Shown: positions 46,095 to 56,110, numbered from the stretch's first letter. The stretch is DNA of 64,000 nt from Acidobacteriota bacterium (GCA_016201285.1 JACQDE010000067.1:1-64000), one strand, 5' to 3'. Program-made: numbers and translations. The notes: generated by a model from the sequence alone, not told the origin.

Positions 46095-46514
46095 GCCGCA
46101 GAAAGATTTTCTTTCGCACCCACCTAAGTTGAGATTCCCCGGCCGATACACAGGATCGGCCCACGGAATGACATTTGAAAGTTATTCAGCAGCCTGCCAG
46201 GTGCCAATCAGCCCGACGAGCACGGCCTCTGTCCGCCGAGAAGTTGCTTGCGTTCTGCAACGAACCTTCCATGCTTAGTTGACGAACGTGGGCAGGTCAT
46301 TGTCAGCTTCGGCCGCTTCCACAAACTGATTCTACAAACCGCCCGGATTTTCCCGTATTATTTCGTGGTCAACCATTGCTAGTAGCTGCTGGAGGACAGG
46401 GAGACTGTTTTCACAAGCGATACGCCGTAGCCCATCGCTTCAGAGGCAGGGATTTGGCCAGTGAACAATGGCGCCCGGCGCCTGGAAAACTGGGCCGCGG
46501 AAGTCAAACACAAC
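46095..46514. other. Intergenic region between aminopeptidase and FTCD genes
   Basis: About 420 bases without a credible gene. Two palindromes are visible near the aminopeptidase end: GAAAGA/TCTTTC around 46101-46115 and GGCCGAT/ATCGGCC (46141-46147 with 46155-46161), the latter a candidate transcript end without a T-run. TATTAT at 46357 could be the -10 of the FTCD promoter, but no convincing -35 was found. Confidence 0.4.
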
Positions 46515-48041
46515 ATGAAACAACTCATTGAATGTGTGCCGAATTTTTCCGAGGGGCGTGACGCCGCCAAAGTGGACGCGCTGGTGGAAGCGATGCGCGC
46601 GGTGCCGGGCGTCTTTGTGCTTGACCGCGAGATGGATGCCGACCACAACCGCTGCGTGATCACGTTAGCGGGCGAGCCGGAAGCCGTGGCCGAAGCGGCG
46701 CTGCGCGGCGTGGGCAAGGCGCTTGAGCTGATTGATCTGACCCGGCACGACGGCGCGCACCCGCGCATCGGCTCCACCGACGTAGTGCCGTTCATCCCCA
46801 TCGAGGGCGTGACGATTGAAGACTGCGTGCATCTCGCCAGGAAAGCTGGTCGCGAGATCTGGGATCGCTACCGTATCCCCGTCTATTTCTACGAAGCCGC
46901 GGCGCAACGGCCCGAGCGTACCAATCTGGAAAACATCCGCAAGGGACAGTTCGAGGGTCTTTTACAGGAAGTATTGACCAACCCCGATCGCGCGCCGGAC
47001 GTTGGCGAGCCGCGCCTGCATCCGACCGCGGGCGCCACCGTTGTGGGCGCGCGAAAGTTCCTGATCGCGTACAACATCAACCTCAACACGCCCGACGTGG
47101 AAATCGCGAAGAAGATCGCGAAAGCCATCCGCTTTTCGAGCGGCGGGCTGCGCTACACCAAGGCCATGGGCGTGGACCTGCGCGCGCGGAACCTGGCCCA
47201 GGTTTCCATCAACATGACCGACTTCGAGCAGACGCCGCTGCACCGCGTCTTCGAAATGGTGAAGCGCGAGGCGGAGCGTTACGGCGTGATGATCGTCGGC
47301 AGCGAAATTGTCGGGCTGGTGCCGAAACGGGCCATCGAGCTGACGGCTGACTTTTATCTGCAGTTTGAGAATTTCTCGCCGATGCAGGTACTCGAAAGCC
47401 GGCTGGTCGCGTCGCTCGCGAGTGCCTCCTACGCAGACGCCGAATCTCAGGGAAAATTCGCTACGCTCGTGCAGCCGTTCCTCGCCGCAGTGGCAGAGGC
47501 CACGCCGACGCCCGGCGGCGGATCGGTGGCGGCGCTGGCCGGGGCGCTCGGGGCGAGCCTGGGGCAGATGGTCGCGGGGCTTTCGCGGAAGAAGAAATCG
47601 CAGGCGGTGTTCGCGGACCAGTTGAGTGCCGCGGTGGAGGAATTGCGAAAAGCAGCCGCCTCGCTGACAAACGCGATCGACCGCGACGCAGCTTCCTACG
47701 ACGCTGTCCTTTCCTCTTTCAAGCTGCCGAAGGAATCTCCCTCCGAGCAGGCGAGGCGCGAGGAGGCGATCCAGCAGGCCACCAAAGGAGCGGCGGAAGT
47801 GCCAATGGAAGTGGCCGAAACAGCGCTGGCCGTGTATGAGCGGCTCGGGCAACTGGAAGCCATCTCCGGCGCTTCTATGCTTTCAGACCTTCGCGTGGGA
47901 CGATTGATGGCGGCCGCGGCGGTGCGCGGGGCGCTCGAAAACGTGGCCATCAATCTGGAGTCTTTGACGGACGCCGCGTACGTGGCGAAGATGAAGGCGA
48001 AGGCAGCGGAACTGGAAGCGAAGCTACGGGCCGTCCGGTGA
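46515..48041 (+). CDS. ftcD: Bifunctional glutamate formimidoyltransferase / formimidoyl-THF cyclodeaminase
   Basis: A 508-residue fusion. Residues 1-300 are the formiminotransferase (KQLIECVPNFSEGRD, LTRHDGAHPRIGSTDVVPFI, and VKREAERYGVMIVGSEIVGL); residues about 320-508 are the cyclodeaminase (EATPTPGGGSVAALAGALGA). It transfers the formimino group of formiminoglutamate to tetrahydrofolate and closes it to methenyl-THF with release of ammonia, ending histidine degradation and feeding the one-carbon pool also served by the glycine cleavage genes downstream. The ATG at 46515 matches the family N terminus; a GTG at 46461 would add 18 residues. Confidence 0.94.
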   Translation: MKQLIECVPNFSEGRDAAKVDALVEAMRAVPGVFVLDREMDADHNRCVITLAGEPEAVAEAALRGVGKALELIDLTRHDGAHPRIGSTDVVPFIPIEGVTIEDCVHLARKAGREIWDRYRIPVYFYEAAAQRPERTNLENIRKGQFEGLLQEVLTNPDRAPDVGEPRLHPTAGATVVGARKFLIAYNINLNTPDVEIAKKIAKAIRFSSGGLRYTKAMGVDLRARNLAQVSINMTDFEQTPLHRVFEMVKREAERYGVMIVGSEIVGLVPKRAIELTADFYLQFENFSPMQVLESRLVASLASASYADAESQGKFATLVQPFLAAVAEATPTPGGGSVAALAGALGASLGQMVAGLSRKKKSQAVFADQLSAAVEELRKAAASLTNAIDRDAASYDAVLSSFKLPKESPSEQARREEAIQQATKGAAEVPMEVAETALAVYERLGQLEAISGASMLSDLRVGRLMAAAAVRGALENVAINLESLTDAAYVAKMKAKAAELEAKLRAVR

Positions 48042-48095
48042 CAGCAAGTTGAGATCGGACGCAACCCCGCGCCTCGAAATGGGTTCTAAGAACTG

Positions 48096-49076
48096 ATGCG
48101 CAAACACAAAGCAATTCTGGCCGCAGCCATTCTGGCGCTTGCGGGGGCGATGCTGCCGGCGCGCGCGCTGGCGGGTACAGTCCAACCGGACATCATCGGC
48201 CTTTTCCCCAAGGATGTGGGCGAGTTCGCCTACGCGGATCTGAAGTCGGCACGGAAGTTTGGCTGGTACACCCAGCTCAAGGACCAGATGCTGCCGAGCC
48301 GCTTCCGGCAGTTTGAAGCGTTTCTCGCTTCGGCGGGCATTGATCCTGAGCGGCAAGTAAACGAAGTCGTGTGGGGAGTAACGGCAGCAGCGCCGGAAAC
48401 AGGCGAGCAGATTGTCGGCGTCGCGCTCGGGCAGTATTCGCCGGAGAGCGCCGAAGCCTACTTCAAGCAGCAGAAGCTGCCCACGACCAAGGTGCGCGGG
48501 TACACCCTTTTTGCCTTCGGCAGCGGCGTGGGGCCGGGTGATATTTTCTTTTTCTTTGTGGACTCAAACACGGCCGCCTTCGGGCACCGCGCCATCCTCG
48601 AAAAACTGATCGAGGTCCGCTTCGGTGCCGAGGAAAGCCTCCTGCGAAACGAAAAGATGTTTCCGCTGATCGACGAAGTAAACGGGCGCGGCCTGGTGTG
48701 GGGCGTGCTCGACCAGGGCTTCACGCGAATGGCTGTGCAGCAGCTTGTGCCTGAAGCGGCGCAGTTCCCCGACGCGCCGAAACTCGTCGCCAAAATCCGC
48801 GCACTCACGATTGTCATCGAGGCAGACCGCGAGATCGAGGCCCGCTTTCAGGCGGTTTGCGAGACGACCGACGACGCCAATCTCTTCGCGACCCTGCTCC
48901 AAGCCGGTTTGCTCTACCGGCGCTACCAGGAGAACCCGAACAATCCGGACTTGGCCAAGACGCTCGACGAGGTCAAGGTCACGCCGCGCGGCGACCGCAT
49001 GAACGTCCAGATGAACCTTTCCGAAGAGATGATGCAGGCGCTGCTGCGGAGGAATACGTTCGCGGTCAAGATGTAG
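48096..49076 (+). CDS. Secreted protein of unknown function
   Basis: A 326-residue exported protein with a signal peptide (KAILAAAILALAGAMLPARALA). The mature part alternates strands and helices: GLFPKDVGEFAYADLKSAR, ETGEQIVGVALGQYSPE, then IFFFFVDSNTAAFGHRAILE and ALTIVIEADREIEARFQAVC. This layout is reminiscent of DUF3352-type proteins, which average over self-similar beta-alpha units, but I cannot assign a family firmly. It is 55 bases after ftcD and may be cotranscribed. No catalytic motif is seen. Confidence 0.65.
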   Translation: MRKHKAILAAAILALAGAMLPARALAGTVQPDIIGLFPKDVGEFAYADLKSARKFGWYTQLKDQMLPSRFRQFEAFLASAGIDPERQVNEVVWGVTAAAPETGEQIVGVALGQYSPESAEAYFKQQKLPTTKVRGYTLFAFGSGVGPGDIFFFFVDSNTAAFGHRAILEKLIEVRFGAEESLLRNEKMFPLIDEVNGRGLVWGVLDQGFTRMAVQQLVPEAAQFPDAPKLVAKIRALTIVIEADREIEARFQAVCETTDDANLFATLLQAGLLYRRYQENPNNPDLAKTLDEVKVTPRGDRMNVQMNLSEEMMQALLRRNTFAVKM

Positions 49077-49224
49077 GCGGTTGGGAACAAGTTGCAGGTT
49101 GCAGTCATCAGCCGCCAGTTGTCAGCAATCGGATGCCTGCCCTCACGGATTCTGCCAAGCTGAAAGCATCGCCGGGCGCACCATTTTGCATCGTCACAGG
49201 ACTCCCCTCGTTTGCTTGAATGGA

Positions 49225-49650
49225 TTATTTCGCGGAAGGGGCGTATTTGACGAGGGTCATGCGCTGGATGCCGGCCTGGGTCTGATACTGCACGCGGTCC
49301 ACCATGGTCATCAGCATGATGCCGGAAAGCTCGTCGGGCGCGGCTTGCTCGGCCACAGCGTCCAGAAACGTGTCCAAGCCGGCGGTGGGCAGCGCTTCGC
49401 CCTGATGCTCGATGGTGATCTCGACGCGGTCAGCAAACTCCTCGACCACCACGCCGAGCGTTGCGGAATCGCCGGAAAGCAGCTTGAAGGTGCTCTGGCA
49501 GGCTTCCTGGGTGGCCCGCATCAGGGCCTGGACGGCGGCATCGTCGAGGTGGACGCGCTGCCCGAAATGCTCTGCGGCGGCGACGACGCCGGGGACAAAG
49601 CGCGCGTCCGGAGAAAAGCGGAATTCGGCCCGGGTGAGTTCCTTAGACAT
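49225..49650 (-). CDS. RsbW-like ATP-binding regulatory protein
   Basis: A 141-residue protein resembling the GHKL-type ATPases of the RsbW/SpoIIAB anti-sigma group: an N-terminal strand (AEFRFSPDARFVPGVVAAA), a helix RATQEACQSTFKLL in the N-box position (where the usual Asn is Gln/Ala-flanked Glu-Ala-Cys), VVVEEFADRVEITIEHQGE, and GIMLMTMVDRVQYQ near the end. The ATP-binding residues are only partly kept. It overlaps the preceding Cys-rich gene by eight bases. Probably a partner-switching regulator; target unknown. Confidence 0.62.
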   Translation of the reverse strand: MSKELTRAEFRFSPDARFVPGVVAAAEHFGQRVHLDDAAVQALMRATQEACQSTFKLLSGDSATLGVVVEEFADRVEITIEHQGEALPTAGLDTFLDAVAEQAAPDELSGIMLMTMVDRVQYQTQAGIQRMTLVKYAPSAK

Positions 49651-49822
49651 GGCTCTCCGCTACCCGGATGTCGCACGCCTCGCGGCAGTCGGGACAGTAG
49701 TAAAGCCCGTCTTCGCAGAGCCGGACACCAAAATCTCCCTTGCACATGTAGCAATACTTGTCGCATGTGCAGGAACGCTCGGACTGGTCACACTGCATGC
49801 AGACGACTTCTTTCCCTGCCAT
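49643..49822 (-). CDS. Small Cys-rich, probably zinc-binding protein
   Basis: A 59-residue protein with eleven cysteines in paired arrangement: VVCMQCDQ, SCTCDKYCYMCKGDFGV, LCEDGLYYCPDC and EACD. This suggests two or three zinc knuckles. GAGGACAGA precedes the ATG at 49822; the longer frame upstream is not protein-like. Its end overlaps the RsbW-like gene by eight bases, so the two proteins probably act together, with the zinc protein as a sensor or adaptor. It is divergent from the glycine cleavage operon. Confidence 0.7.
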   Translation of the reverse strand: MAGKEVVCMQCDQSERSCTCDKYCYMCKGDFGVRLCEDGLYYCPDCREACDIRVAESHV

Positions 49823-49974
49823 TCTGTCCTCTGCGCCAACTATATTCCACGCGCCGCGCGGCGACAAGCCGCAAGTTGGCCGCGCAAGGCCGTCCTTCGT
49901 GGCTGGCGCTTTCTTGACACTCCCTGGAGCGCATGTTACTTTCGCCTGCTTGCCGCAAACGCTGAGACTCTTCT

Positions 49975-51084
49975 GTGACGACTCCGGCCACGACTGAACT
50001 GCGAAAAACCGCGCTCAACGCCACCCACCGCCGTCTCGGGGCCAAAATGGTCGATTTCGGCGGATGGGACATGCCCGTCGAATATACGGGCATCCTCGCC
50101 GAGCACCGCGCCGTGCGCACGGCCGCGGGCCTCTTCGACGTGAGCCACATGGGCGAAATCGTCGTCCATGGGCCGGGCGCCTTCGAATTGATCCAGAAAG
50201 TGACCTGCAACAATGTGGAGAAGCTCGCGGTAGGCCAGGCGCACTATTCCGGGCTGATGACCGAGCTGGGCACGTTCGTGGACGATCTGCTGGTCCACAA
50301 GATGTCCGATACGCATTTCTACCTATGCGTGAACGCCAGCAACCAGGATAAAGACTGCGCGCACATCGTGCGGCACAACACCACCGGCGCGCGGGTGGAA
50401 AACGCCAGCGACTACTACACCCAGATTGCCATCCAGGGGCCGAAGGCTCTGGGCGTCCTGCAACGCTTCACGCAAGTGCCTCTGGCATCGATCAACTACT
50501 ACCACTTCACGCACGGCCTGGTGAACGGCGTCGAGTGCCTGATCGCCCGCACCGGCTATACCGGCGAGGACGGCTTCGAAATCTATTTCGCGCCCGAGCA
50601 CTCCGACAAAATGTGGTTTGCCTTGCTGGCCAGCGGCGAACCCGACGGGCTGATTCCCTGCGGACTTGGCGCGCGGAATACTTTGCGGCTGGAAGCCGGG
50701 ATGTGCCTCTACGGGCACGAAATTGACGAGACAACCACGGTCTGGGAGGCAAACCTCGGCTGGATCTGCAAGATGGACAAGGGAGATTTTCTGGGCCGCG
50801 CCCCCCTGGCAAAGCAGAAGGAAGAAGGCGTGAAGCGCGTGCTGGTCGGTTTTGAGATGACCGACAAGCTGATCGCCCGGGATGGCTGCCCCGTGTTGCA
50901 CGACGGGGAGAAGGTCGGGCACGTTACCAGCGGCTCGCCGGCGCCTTTCCTCGGCAAGAATATCGGCATGGCTTATGTGCCGGGGTCGCTTTGCGCGGTG
51001 GGCACGCAACTCCAGATCGGCATTCGCAACCACCAGGCCGCGGCGCGCATCGTGCCGCTGCCTTTCTATAAGCGCCCGAAGTAA
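49975..51084 (+). CDS. gcvT: Aminomethyltransferase (glycine cleavage T protein)
   Basis: A 369-residue GcvT starting at GTG. Markers include RLGAKMVDFGGWDMPVEY, GLFDVSHMGEI, ARTGYTGEDGFEIYF, GARNTLRLEAGMCLYGHEID and the C-terminal VGHVTSGSPAPFLGKNIGMAY. It moves the methylene group from the H-protein-bound intermediate to tetrahydrofolate and frees ammonia. It is first in a complete T-H-P1-P2 operon. The leader of about 150 bases shared with the divergent Cys-rich gene is too short to hold a tandem glycine riboswitch. Confidence 0.95.
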   Translation: MTTPATTELRKTALNATHRRLGAKMVDFGGWDMPVEYTGILAEHRAVRTAAGLFDVSHMGEIVVHGPGAFELIQKVTCNNVEKLAVGQAHYSGLMTELGTFVDDLLVHKMSDTHFYLCVNASNQDKDCAHIVRHNTTGARVENASDYYTQIAIQGPKALGVLQRFTQVPLASINYYHFTHGLVNGVECLIARTGYTGEDGFEIYFAPEHSDKMWFALLASGEPDGLIPCGLGARNTLRLEAGMCLYGHEIDETTTVWEANLGWICKMDKGDFLGRAPLAKQKEEGVKRVLVGFEMTDKLIARDGCPVLHDGEKVGHVTSGSPAPFLGKNIGMAYVPGSLCAVGTQLQIGIRNHQAAARIVPLPFYKRPK

Positions 51085-51114
51085 GCGGCCCGGGCGCACT
51101 CGCGAGGAGCAACG

Positions 51115-51513
51115 ATGTATCCGACGGACTGTCGCTACACAAAAGAGCACGAGTGGATCAAGATGGACGGCGCGATCGGAACCATCGGTATCACAGATTA
51201 CGCGCAGCATGAGCTGGGTGATGTGGTCTTCGTCGAGCTGCCCCAGGTCGGCGCGAAGATCGAAGCCGGACAGCCGTTCGGCACAGTCGAATCGGTGAAG
51301 GCCGTAAGCGAAATCTACTCGCCGGTTTCCGGTGAGGTGGCCGAAACAAATTCCGTCCTCGGCAACGAGCCGGAAAAAATCAACCAGGACCCGCACGGGG
51401 CCGCCTGGCTGGTCAAGATCAAGCTCTCGAATCTCACCGAAGTGAATTCCCTGATGGACGCCGCCGCTTACCAGGCGTACATCGCGGAGAAGCAGAAGGA
51501 AACCTCCGCCTGA
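51115..51513 (+). CDS. gcvH: Glycine cleavage H protein
   Basis: A 132-residue lipoyl carrier with the modification site GTVESVKAVSEIYSPVSGEV (Lys62). It shuttles the aminomethyl group between P and T proteins. CGAGGAGCA precedes the ATG, and the stop overlaps the gcvPA start. It is a normal GcvH and serves as an internal comparison for the lysine-less GcvH-like protein at 6530. Confidence 0.97.
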   Translation: MYPTDCRYTKEHEWIKMDGAIGTIGITDYAQHELGDVVFVELPQVGAKIEAGQPFGTVESVKAVSEIYSPVSGEVAETNSVLGNEPEKINQDPHGAAWLVKIKLSNLTEVNSLMDAAAYQAYIAEKQKETSA

Positions 51514-52859
51514 TGCGTTACCTCCCGAAAAGTGATTCCGAACGGCGCGAGATGTTGCGCGCCATCGGCCTCGAATCCTTTGACCAGTTGTTTCAAGCCA
51601 TTCCCGAGCAGTACCGGCTGAAGCAGACGCTCTCCGTCCCCGGGCCGCTTTCAGAGATGGAGATCATTGAGTATTTCCGCGGTCGATCGGCGGAGAACTC
51701 CCGCGGATACACATCGTTTCTTGGCGCGGGCGTCTATCACCATCACCGCTCGGTGGTGACCGACGCGCTCCTGCAGCGCGGCGAATTCCTGACATCCTAC
51801 ACCCCGTACCAGGCGGAGATCAGCCAGGGCACGCTGCAGGCCATCTTTGAATTTCAGACGCTAATGTGCCAGCTCACCGGCCAGGAAGTGTCCAACGCCT
51901 CGATGTACGACGGGTCAACTGCGCTGACAGAGGCAGTGCTGATGGCCGAGCGGCTTACGGCTCGCCAGCGCGTCCTCGTTGCGCGCACAGTCCACCCCGA
52001 ATACCGGCAGGTGCTCGCCACCTACGCGAAGAACACCAGGCTTCGCATCGAAGAGTTCGGCTTCACTTCGAGCGGCCAGGCGGATCTCGACGCAATTCGC
52101 AAGGCTGTGGACGACAACGTGGCGGCAGTCGTGGTGCAGTCGCCGAACTTCTTCGGCGTGTTGGAACAGTTTCCCGCGTTGGCGGAGATTGCCCACGGCT
52201 GCGGCGCATTGTGTGTCGTGGCGATTGCCGAGGCGGTGTCACTGGGGATCGCGCGGCCGCCCGCCGAGGCGGACATCGTCGCCATGGAAGCGCAGAGCTT
52301 CGGACTGCCCCCCAGTTACGGCGGGCCTTATGCCGGCGTGATCGCAACCAAGGAGAAATTCGTCCGGCAAATGCCCGGGCGTCTCGCCGGGCAGACGACT
52401 GACAATCAGGGTCGTCGCGGTTTCGTCCTTACTCTGGCTACGCGCGAGCAGCACATCCGCCGAGAAAAGGCGACGTCGAACATTTGCACCAATCAGGCGC
52501 TGTGCGCGCTCGCCGCAACGATTCATCTTTGCCTTCTCGGCAAGCGGGGTTTGCGCGAGCAGGCCGGACAAAATGTCGCCAAAGCGCAATTCGCGCTGGC
52601 GCAGATGGAAACGATTCCCGGTGTGCGGCGCGCATTCACCGGTCCAGTGTTCAACGAATTTGTGATGGAATTCCCGCGCTCGGTGAAGATGATCAACGCC
52701 GAGCTGCTGAAGAGCAAGATGATCGGGCCGATGGCCCTGGGCCGATTCTACCCGGAACTGACCAAGCGCGGGTTGGTGTGCGTGACGGAGACAACTACGC
52801 GCGAGGAAATCAGCCGGTTGGTGGATGGAATTGACCGGGCGCTGAAGATTCCTGTTTGA
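51513..52859 (+). CDS. gcvPA: Glycine dehydrogenase (decarboxylating) subunit 1
   Basis: A 448-residue N-terminal half of the P protein ([19 protein letters not shown]). Markers are [38 protein letters not shown] and [18 protein letters not shown]. Together with subunit 2 it forms the PLP enzyme that decarboxylates glycine and loads the lipoyl arm of GcvH. Split P proteins are usual in Gram-positive, archaeal and several other lineages. Start and stop overlap neighbours by one and a few bases. Confidence 0.95.
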   Translation: MRYLPKSDSERREMLRAIGLESFDQLFQAIPEQYRLKQTLSVPGPLSEMEIIEYFRGRSAENSRGYTSFLGAGVYHHHRSVVTDALLQRGEFLTSYTPYQAEISQGTLQAIFEFQTLMCQLTGQEVSNASMYDGSTALTEAVLMAERLTARQRVLVARTVHPEYRQVLATYAKNTRLRIEEFGFTSSGQADLDAIRKAVDDNVAAVVVQSPNFFGVLEQFPALAEIAHGCGALCVVAIAEAVSLGIARPPAEADIVAMEAQSFGLPPSYGGPYAGVIATKEKFVRQMPGRLAGQTTDNQGRRGFVLTLATREQHIRREKATSNICTNQALCALAATIHLCLLGKRGLREQAGQNVAKAQFALAQMETIPGVRRAFTGPVFNEFVMEFPRSVKMINAELLKSKMIGPMALGRFYPELTKRGLVCVTETTTREEISRLVDGIDRALKIPV

Positions 52860-52882
52860 AAGTTCGAAGGTTGAGACCCAGG

Positions 52883-54370
52883 ATGAGCGAGAACATCGCA
52901 AAAGCCGGACGGCACGTTAATCAGAGTGAAGGGCTGATTTTCGAAAAATCGTCGCCGGGCAAGCGCGGCATGGAACTGCCGCCGCTTGATGTGCCCGCCG
53001 TGGATGCGGCGAAGGCGCTCGGCGCGGAGTACGTGCGCGAGGGCGTCGAAGGCTTTCCGGAAGTCAGCGAAATCGAAGTCGTGCGCCACTTCACGCGCAT
53101 TTCGACGTGGAACTACGCGATCGATTACGGTATGTACCCGCTGGGCTCCTGCACGATGAAGTATAACCCGCGGGTGAACGAATTCGTCGCGCGTCTGGAA
53201 GGAATCGCCACCGAACATCCCTATCAGCCCGTAGAACTGTCGCAGGGCTGCCTGCGCGTCCTGAAGACACTGGAGAACATCCTGGCGGAAGTGACGGGCA
53301 TGGACGCGGTGACGCTTCAGCCCGCGGCAGGAGCACAAGGAGAGCTGACCGGCCTGCTGCTGATCCGCGCCTATCTCGAAAGCAAGGGCAATCCGCGAAA
53401 GAAAGTGCTGATCCCAGATTCCGCGCACGGTACCAATCCGGCCACCGCGGTGATCGCCGGTTACGCCGTGGAAAACATCAAGTCGGACGCGAACGGCGAA
53501 ATTGACGCGGCGCGGCTGGTCGAGACCGTGAATGAAGATGTGGCCGCGCTGATGGTCACCAACCCGAACACTCTGGGCATCTTCGAACAGAACATCAGCG
53601 AGATTGCGGAAATCCTGCACGCCAGGGGCGCGCTGCTCTATATGGACGGCGCGAACATGAACGCGCTGGCGGGCATCGCTCGGCCCGGCGATTTTGGCGT
53701 GGACGTGATGCACTTGAACCTGCACAAGACGTTTTCGACGCCGCACGGCGGCGGCGGGCCGGGCGCCGGGCCAGTGGCGGTGAAGAAGATTCTCGAGCCG
53801 TTCCTGCCGACACCAGTTGTGGTGGAAAAAGACGGCAAATTCGCGCTCGACCACAACCGGCCGAAGACCATCGGGCGCGTGAAAGCATTTTACGGGAATT
53901 TCGGCGTGCTCGTCCGCGCGCTCGCCTATGCGTTGGCCTACGGCCCGGGAATGCGCCAAGCGTCGGAAGACGCGGTGCTGAATGCGAACTACATCCGCAA
54001 AGCACTGGAAGATGTGTACGAGCTGCCCTACAAGCTGCCCTGCATGCACGAGGTCGTTTTCAGCGACGCGCGGCAAAAGAAAAACGGCGTGAATACGATG
54101 GACATCGCCAAACGGCTCATCGACTACGGCTTTCACCCGTACACCACCGCGTTCCCTCTCATTGTCCCCGGCGCGCTGATGATTGAGCCTACCGAATCCG
54201 AGTGCAAGGAAGAGTGCGACCAGTTCATTGACGCCATGCGCTCGATCGCCGAGGAAGCGGCGACGAATCCAGAGTTGGTGAAGACGGCGCCGCACACCAC
54301 GCGCGTCGGACGCCTCGATGAAGTCACCGCCGCGCGCAAGCCCATCCTGCGGTGGAAACCTGGGCAATAG
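52883..54370 (+). CDS. gcvPB: Glycine dehydrogenase (decarboxylating) subunit 2
   Basis: A 495-residue C-terminal half of the P protein with the PLP lysine in [20 protein letters not shown]. Other markers are [35 protein letters not shown] and [15 protein letters not shown]. The ATG at 52883 begins [13 protein letters not shown]; an in-frame TTG at 52856 overlaps the subunit 1 stop but adds unconserved residues. It is the last gene of the operon and is followed by a terminator. Confidence 0.95.
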   Translation: MSENIAKAGRHVNQSEGLIFEKSSPGKRGMELPPLDVPAVDAAKALGAEYVREGVEGFPEVSEIEVVRHFTRISTWNYAIDYGMYPLGSCTMKYNPRVNEFVARLEGIATEHPYQPVELSQGCLRVLKTLENILAEVTGMDAVTLQPAAGAQGELTGLLLIRAYLESKGNPRKKVLIPDSAHGTNPATAVIAGYAVENIKSDANGEIDAARLVETVNEDVAALMVTNPNTLGIFEQNISEIAEILHARGALLYMDGANMNALAGIARPGDFGVDVMHLNLHKTFSTPHGGGGPGAGPVAVKKILEPFLPTPVVVEKDGKFALDHNRPKTIGRVKAFYGNFGVLVRALAYALAYGPGMRQASEDAVLNANYIRKALEDVYELPYKLPCMHEVVFSDARQKKNGVNTMDIAKRLIDYGFHPYTTAFPLIVPGALMIEPTESECKEECDQFIDAMRSIAEEAATNPELVKTAPHTTRVGRLDEVTAARKPILRWKPGQ

Positions 54371-54414
54371 GTTGAGGTTGTAGGCTGTAGAAGAACTGGG
54401 AGTGGAATTGCTGT

Positions 54415-54442
54415 GGGCGGCCAAACGGCCGCCCGTTTTCGT
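54415..54442 (+). terminator. Terminator after the glycine cleavage operon
   Basis: GGGCGGCC and GGCCGCCC form a perfect 8-base-pair stem with an AAAC loop, followed by GTTTTCGTT. It separates gcvPB from the convergent M48 protease gene. Confidence 0.8.
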
Positions 54443-54479
54443 TCGGACTGTGTTCGCAGAGGTAGCCCCCTGCGAGAAT

Positions 54480-55907
54480 CTACCGCGGGAAGCGGACGGA
54501 ACTGAGCATGTTCTGAAAAGCCTGGTCGTAGTCGTCGTAGTCGCGCTCGGGAGCGACGCTAACGAAATAGACCAACCCGTCGGGGCGCAACACGGTGACG
54601 AGCCACAAGTATTCCTTGCCGCCGGCCGTTGAGTCATTCGTCAGGTAAGTCGAAAGGGCGCGCTCGCCGCCGATGCGCACGCGCTCGTGCCGCCGGGAGA
54701 TGCGCATGGCGGGGTTCGAGTGGCGCAGGTCGTCAATCAATTGATCGGTGGCATCCTCGAGCGTCACCTGGCTATAGCGGTTGGCGTGCGGCTCGAAAAT
54801 GTTGACGATGACGCCGTAGGCCAGCGCGGCATTGCCGTGCCCGTCGTCCACGAGGCCGCCTTCGGGTGCGAACGTTACCGCGCCTTCCTGCCCGTAGGCT
54901 TTCCAATTATCCGGGTAGGACATGCGCAGCAGGCCATTCTGGTAGCTCTGGTAACGGTTCGAAGGCAAATCGGGCCGTCCGGCGCGGCCCGGGCCGCGCT
55001 CCTCGCGGCGCGCAGGGGTGCTTCCCTTCCCTATCGTCGGCAAGCTCAACACGTTGCCCCGGACGGCGCGGAACTCCGGTGAATTGGTTTTGTAATTGGG
55101 AGGCGCGCCGCCAAGTTTTTCGATTTCGTTGTTGACACCGGCGATGCGGTTCTCCGGGCTGGGATGGCTGCTGAACCAGTCCGGCATGTGCCCGCCCCGC
55201 CCCTGCGCTTCGAGCTTCTCAAAAAACTGCGGGATTCCGCGCGGGTCGTACCCGGCGTCATAGAGGATCTGCGCGCCCAACAAGTCGGCCTGGCGCTCAG
55301 CGTCGCGGGAGTATTTCAGCAGAATCGAGTTTGCTGCGAACCCGGCGCCAACCTGGGTGAGAACCGCGCCGATCGAATTGCTGCCCAACACACCGCCGAG
55401 GATGGCCAGTGGCACCTGCGCGGCGTAGGCCTTCGAAGCCTGGTTCGTTCCATGGCGCAACGCGGCGTGCGAAATCTCGTGCGCCATCACGCCGGCAAGC
55501 TGCGTTTCGTTGTCCGCGTTCTCGATGACTCCGCGATTGACGTACACATAGCCGCCGGGCAGGCAGAAGGCGTTGATGGCTCGATCGTTGACGAGTTTGA
55601 ACTGGTAGGGATAGCGCTCGCCGGGAGCTTTCGCTGTCAAACGCCGGCCAAGCGTGTTTAGGTAGCTCTCGATGCGCGAATCGTTGACGATGGGAAGCTG
55701 GCGCTCGGCGTCCTGCGACACCTGACGGCCGATTTCTACGTCCTGCGCTGGAGAGAACAGGTTCCAGCCGGGCTTGAAGCGCGTGCGCTCGGCCTGCGCC
55801 ACCGGCGCCCAGGCAAGCGTCATTGCCAGGACCAAGGCAACCGCCTGCTGCACGCTGCGGCGCGCCACAGTGGGCGCCGCGTCCCCGCATGCACGTCCGC
55901 TGCTCAT
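54480..55907 (-). CDS. Periplasmic M48-family metalloprotease
   Basis: A 475-residue exported protein with a signal peptide (ALVLAMTLAWAPVAQA). The M48 motif is VMAHEISHAALRHGTN, with the downstream Glu in SRDAERQADLLGAQIL. The N-terminal part NLFSPAQDVEIGRQVSQDAE is typical of BepA/LoiP-like envelope proteases. The C-terminal 170 residues form an extra domain after a short Arg/Pro linker (RREERGPGRAG). GGGAGG precedes the ATG. Likely role: outer-membrane protein quality control. Confidence 0.88.
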   Translation of the reverse strand: MSSGRACGDAAPTVARRSVQQAVALVLAMTLAWAPVAQAERTRFKPGWNLFSPAQDVEIGRQVSQDAERQLPIVNDSRIESYLNTLGRRLTAKAPGERYPYQFKLVNDRAINAFCLPGGYVYVNRGVIENADNETQLAGVMAHEISHAALRHGTNQASKAYAAQVPLAILGGVLGSNSIGAVLTQVGAGFAANSILLKYSRDAERQADLLGAQILYDAGYDPRGIPQFFEKLEAQGRGGHMPDWFSSHPSPENRIAGVNNEIEKLGGAPPNYKTNSPEFRAVRGNVLSLPTIGKGSTPARREERGPGRAGRPDLPSNRYQSYQNGLLRMSYPDNWKAYGQEGAVTFAPEGGLVDDGHGNAALAYGVIVNIFEPHANRYSQVTLEDATDQLIDDLRHSNPAMRISRRHERVRIGGERALSTYLTNDSTAGGKEYLWLVTVLRPDGLVYFVSVAPERDYDDYDQAFQNMLSSVRFPR

Positions 55908-56062
55908 CGTCGCCTCCCTGCGTCGAACTCACCTTCATGCACGCAAGCAAACTGGCTGGGCTCCCGGTTCACCTCGTTAGATGGTTGCAGCGGCACAAGG
56001 GTTCGCTCGCGCTTTACACTCAGCATTTTCATCAGCGGGAATTATCGCACAGGAGGAAGGCA

Positions 56063-56100
56063 GGGGCGTGCCGCCCCGAAACTTTGGAACGGCACGCCTC
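56063..56100. repeat. Stem-loop downstream of the AAA ATPase gene
   Basis: GGCGTGCCG (56065-56073) and CGGCACGCC (56090-56098) form a 9-base-pair stem, extendable by a G-T pair and a G-C pair, around a 16-base loop. On the minus strand it lies just after the AAA ATPase stop; no T-run follows, so REP-like element and terminator remain open. Confidence 0.45.
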
Positions 56101-56110
56101 CTAGCCAGGA

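Noticed and set aside
49823-49974. Glycine riboswitch before gcvT
   Set aside because: The leader is too short for a tandem aptamer and no conserved aptamer core could be recognised.
52748-54637. Minus-strand frame of 629 codons opposite gcvPB
   Set aside because: Antisense shadow of a clear gcvP subunit gene; no domain or ribosome site.
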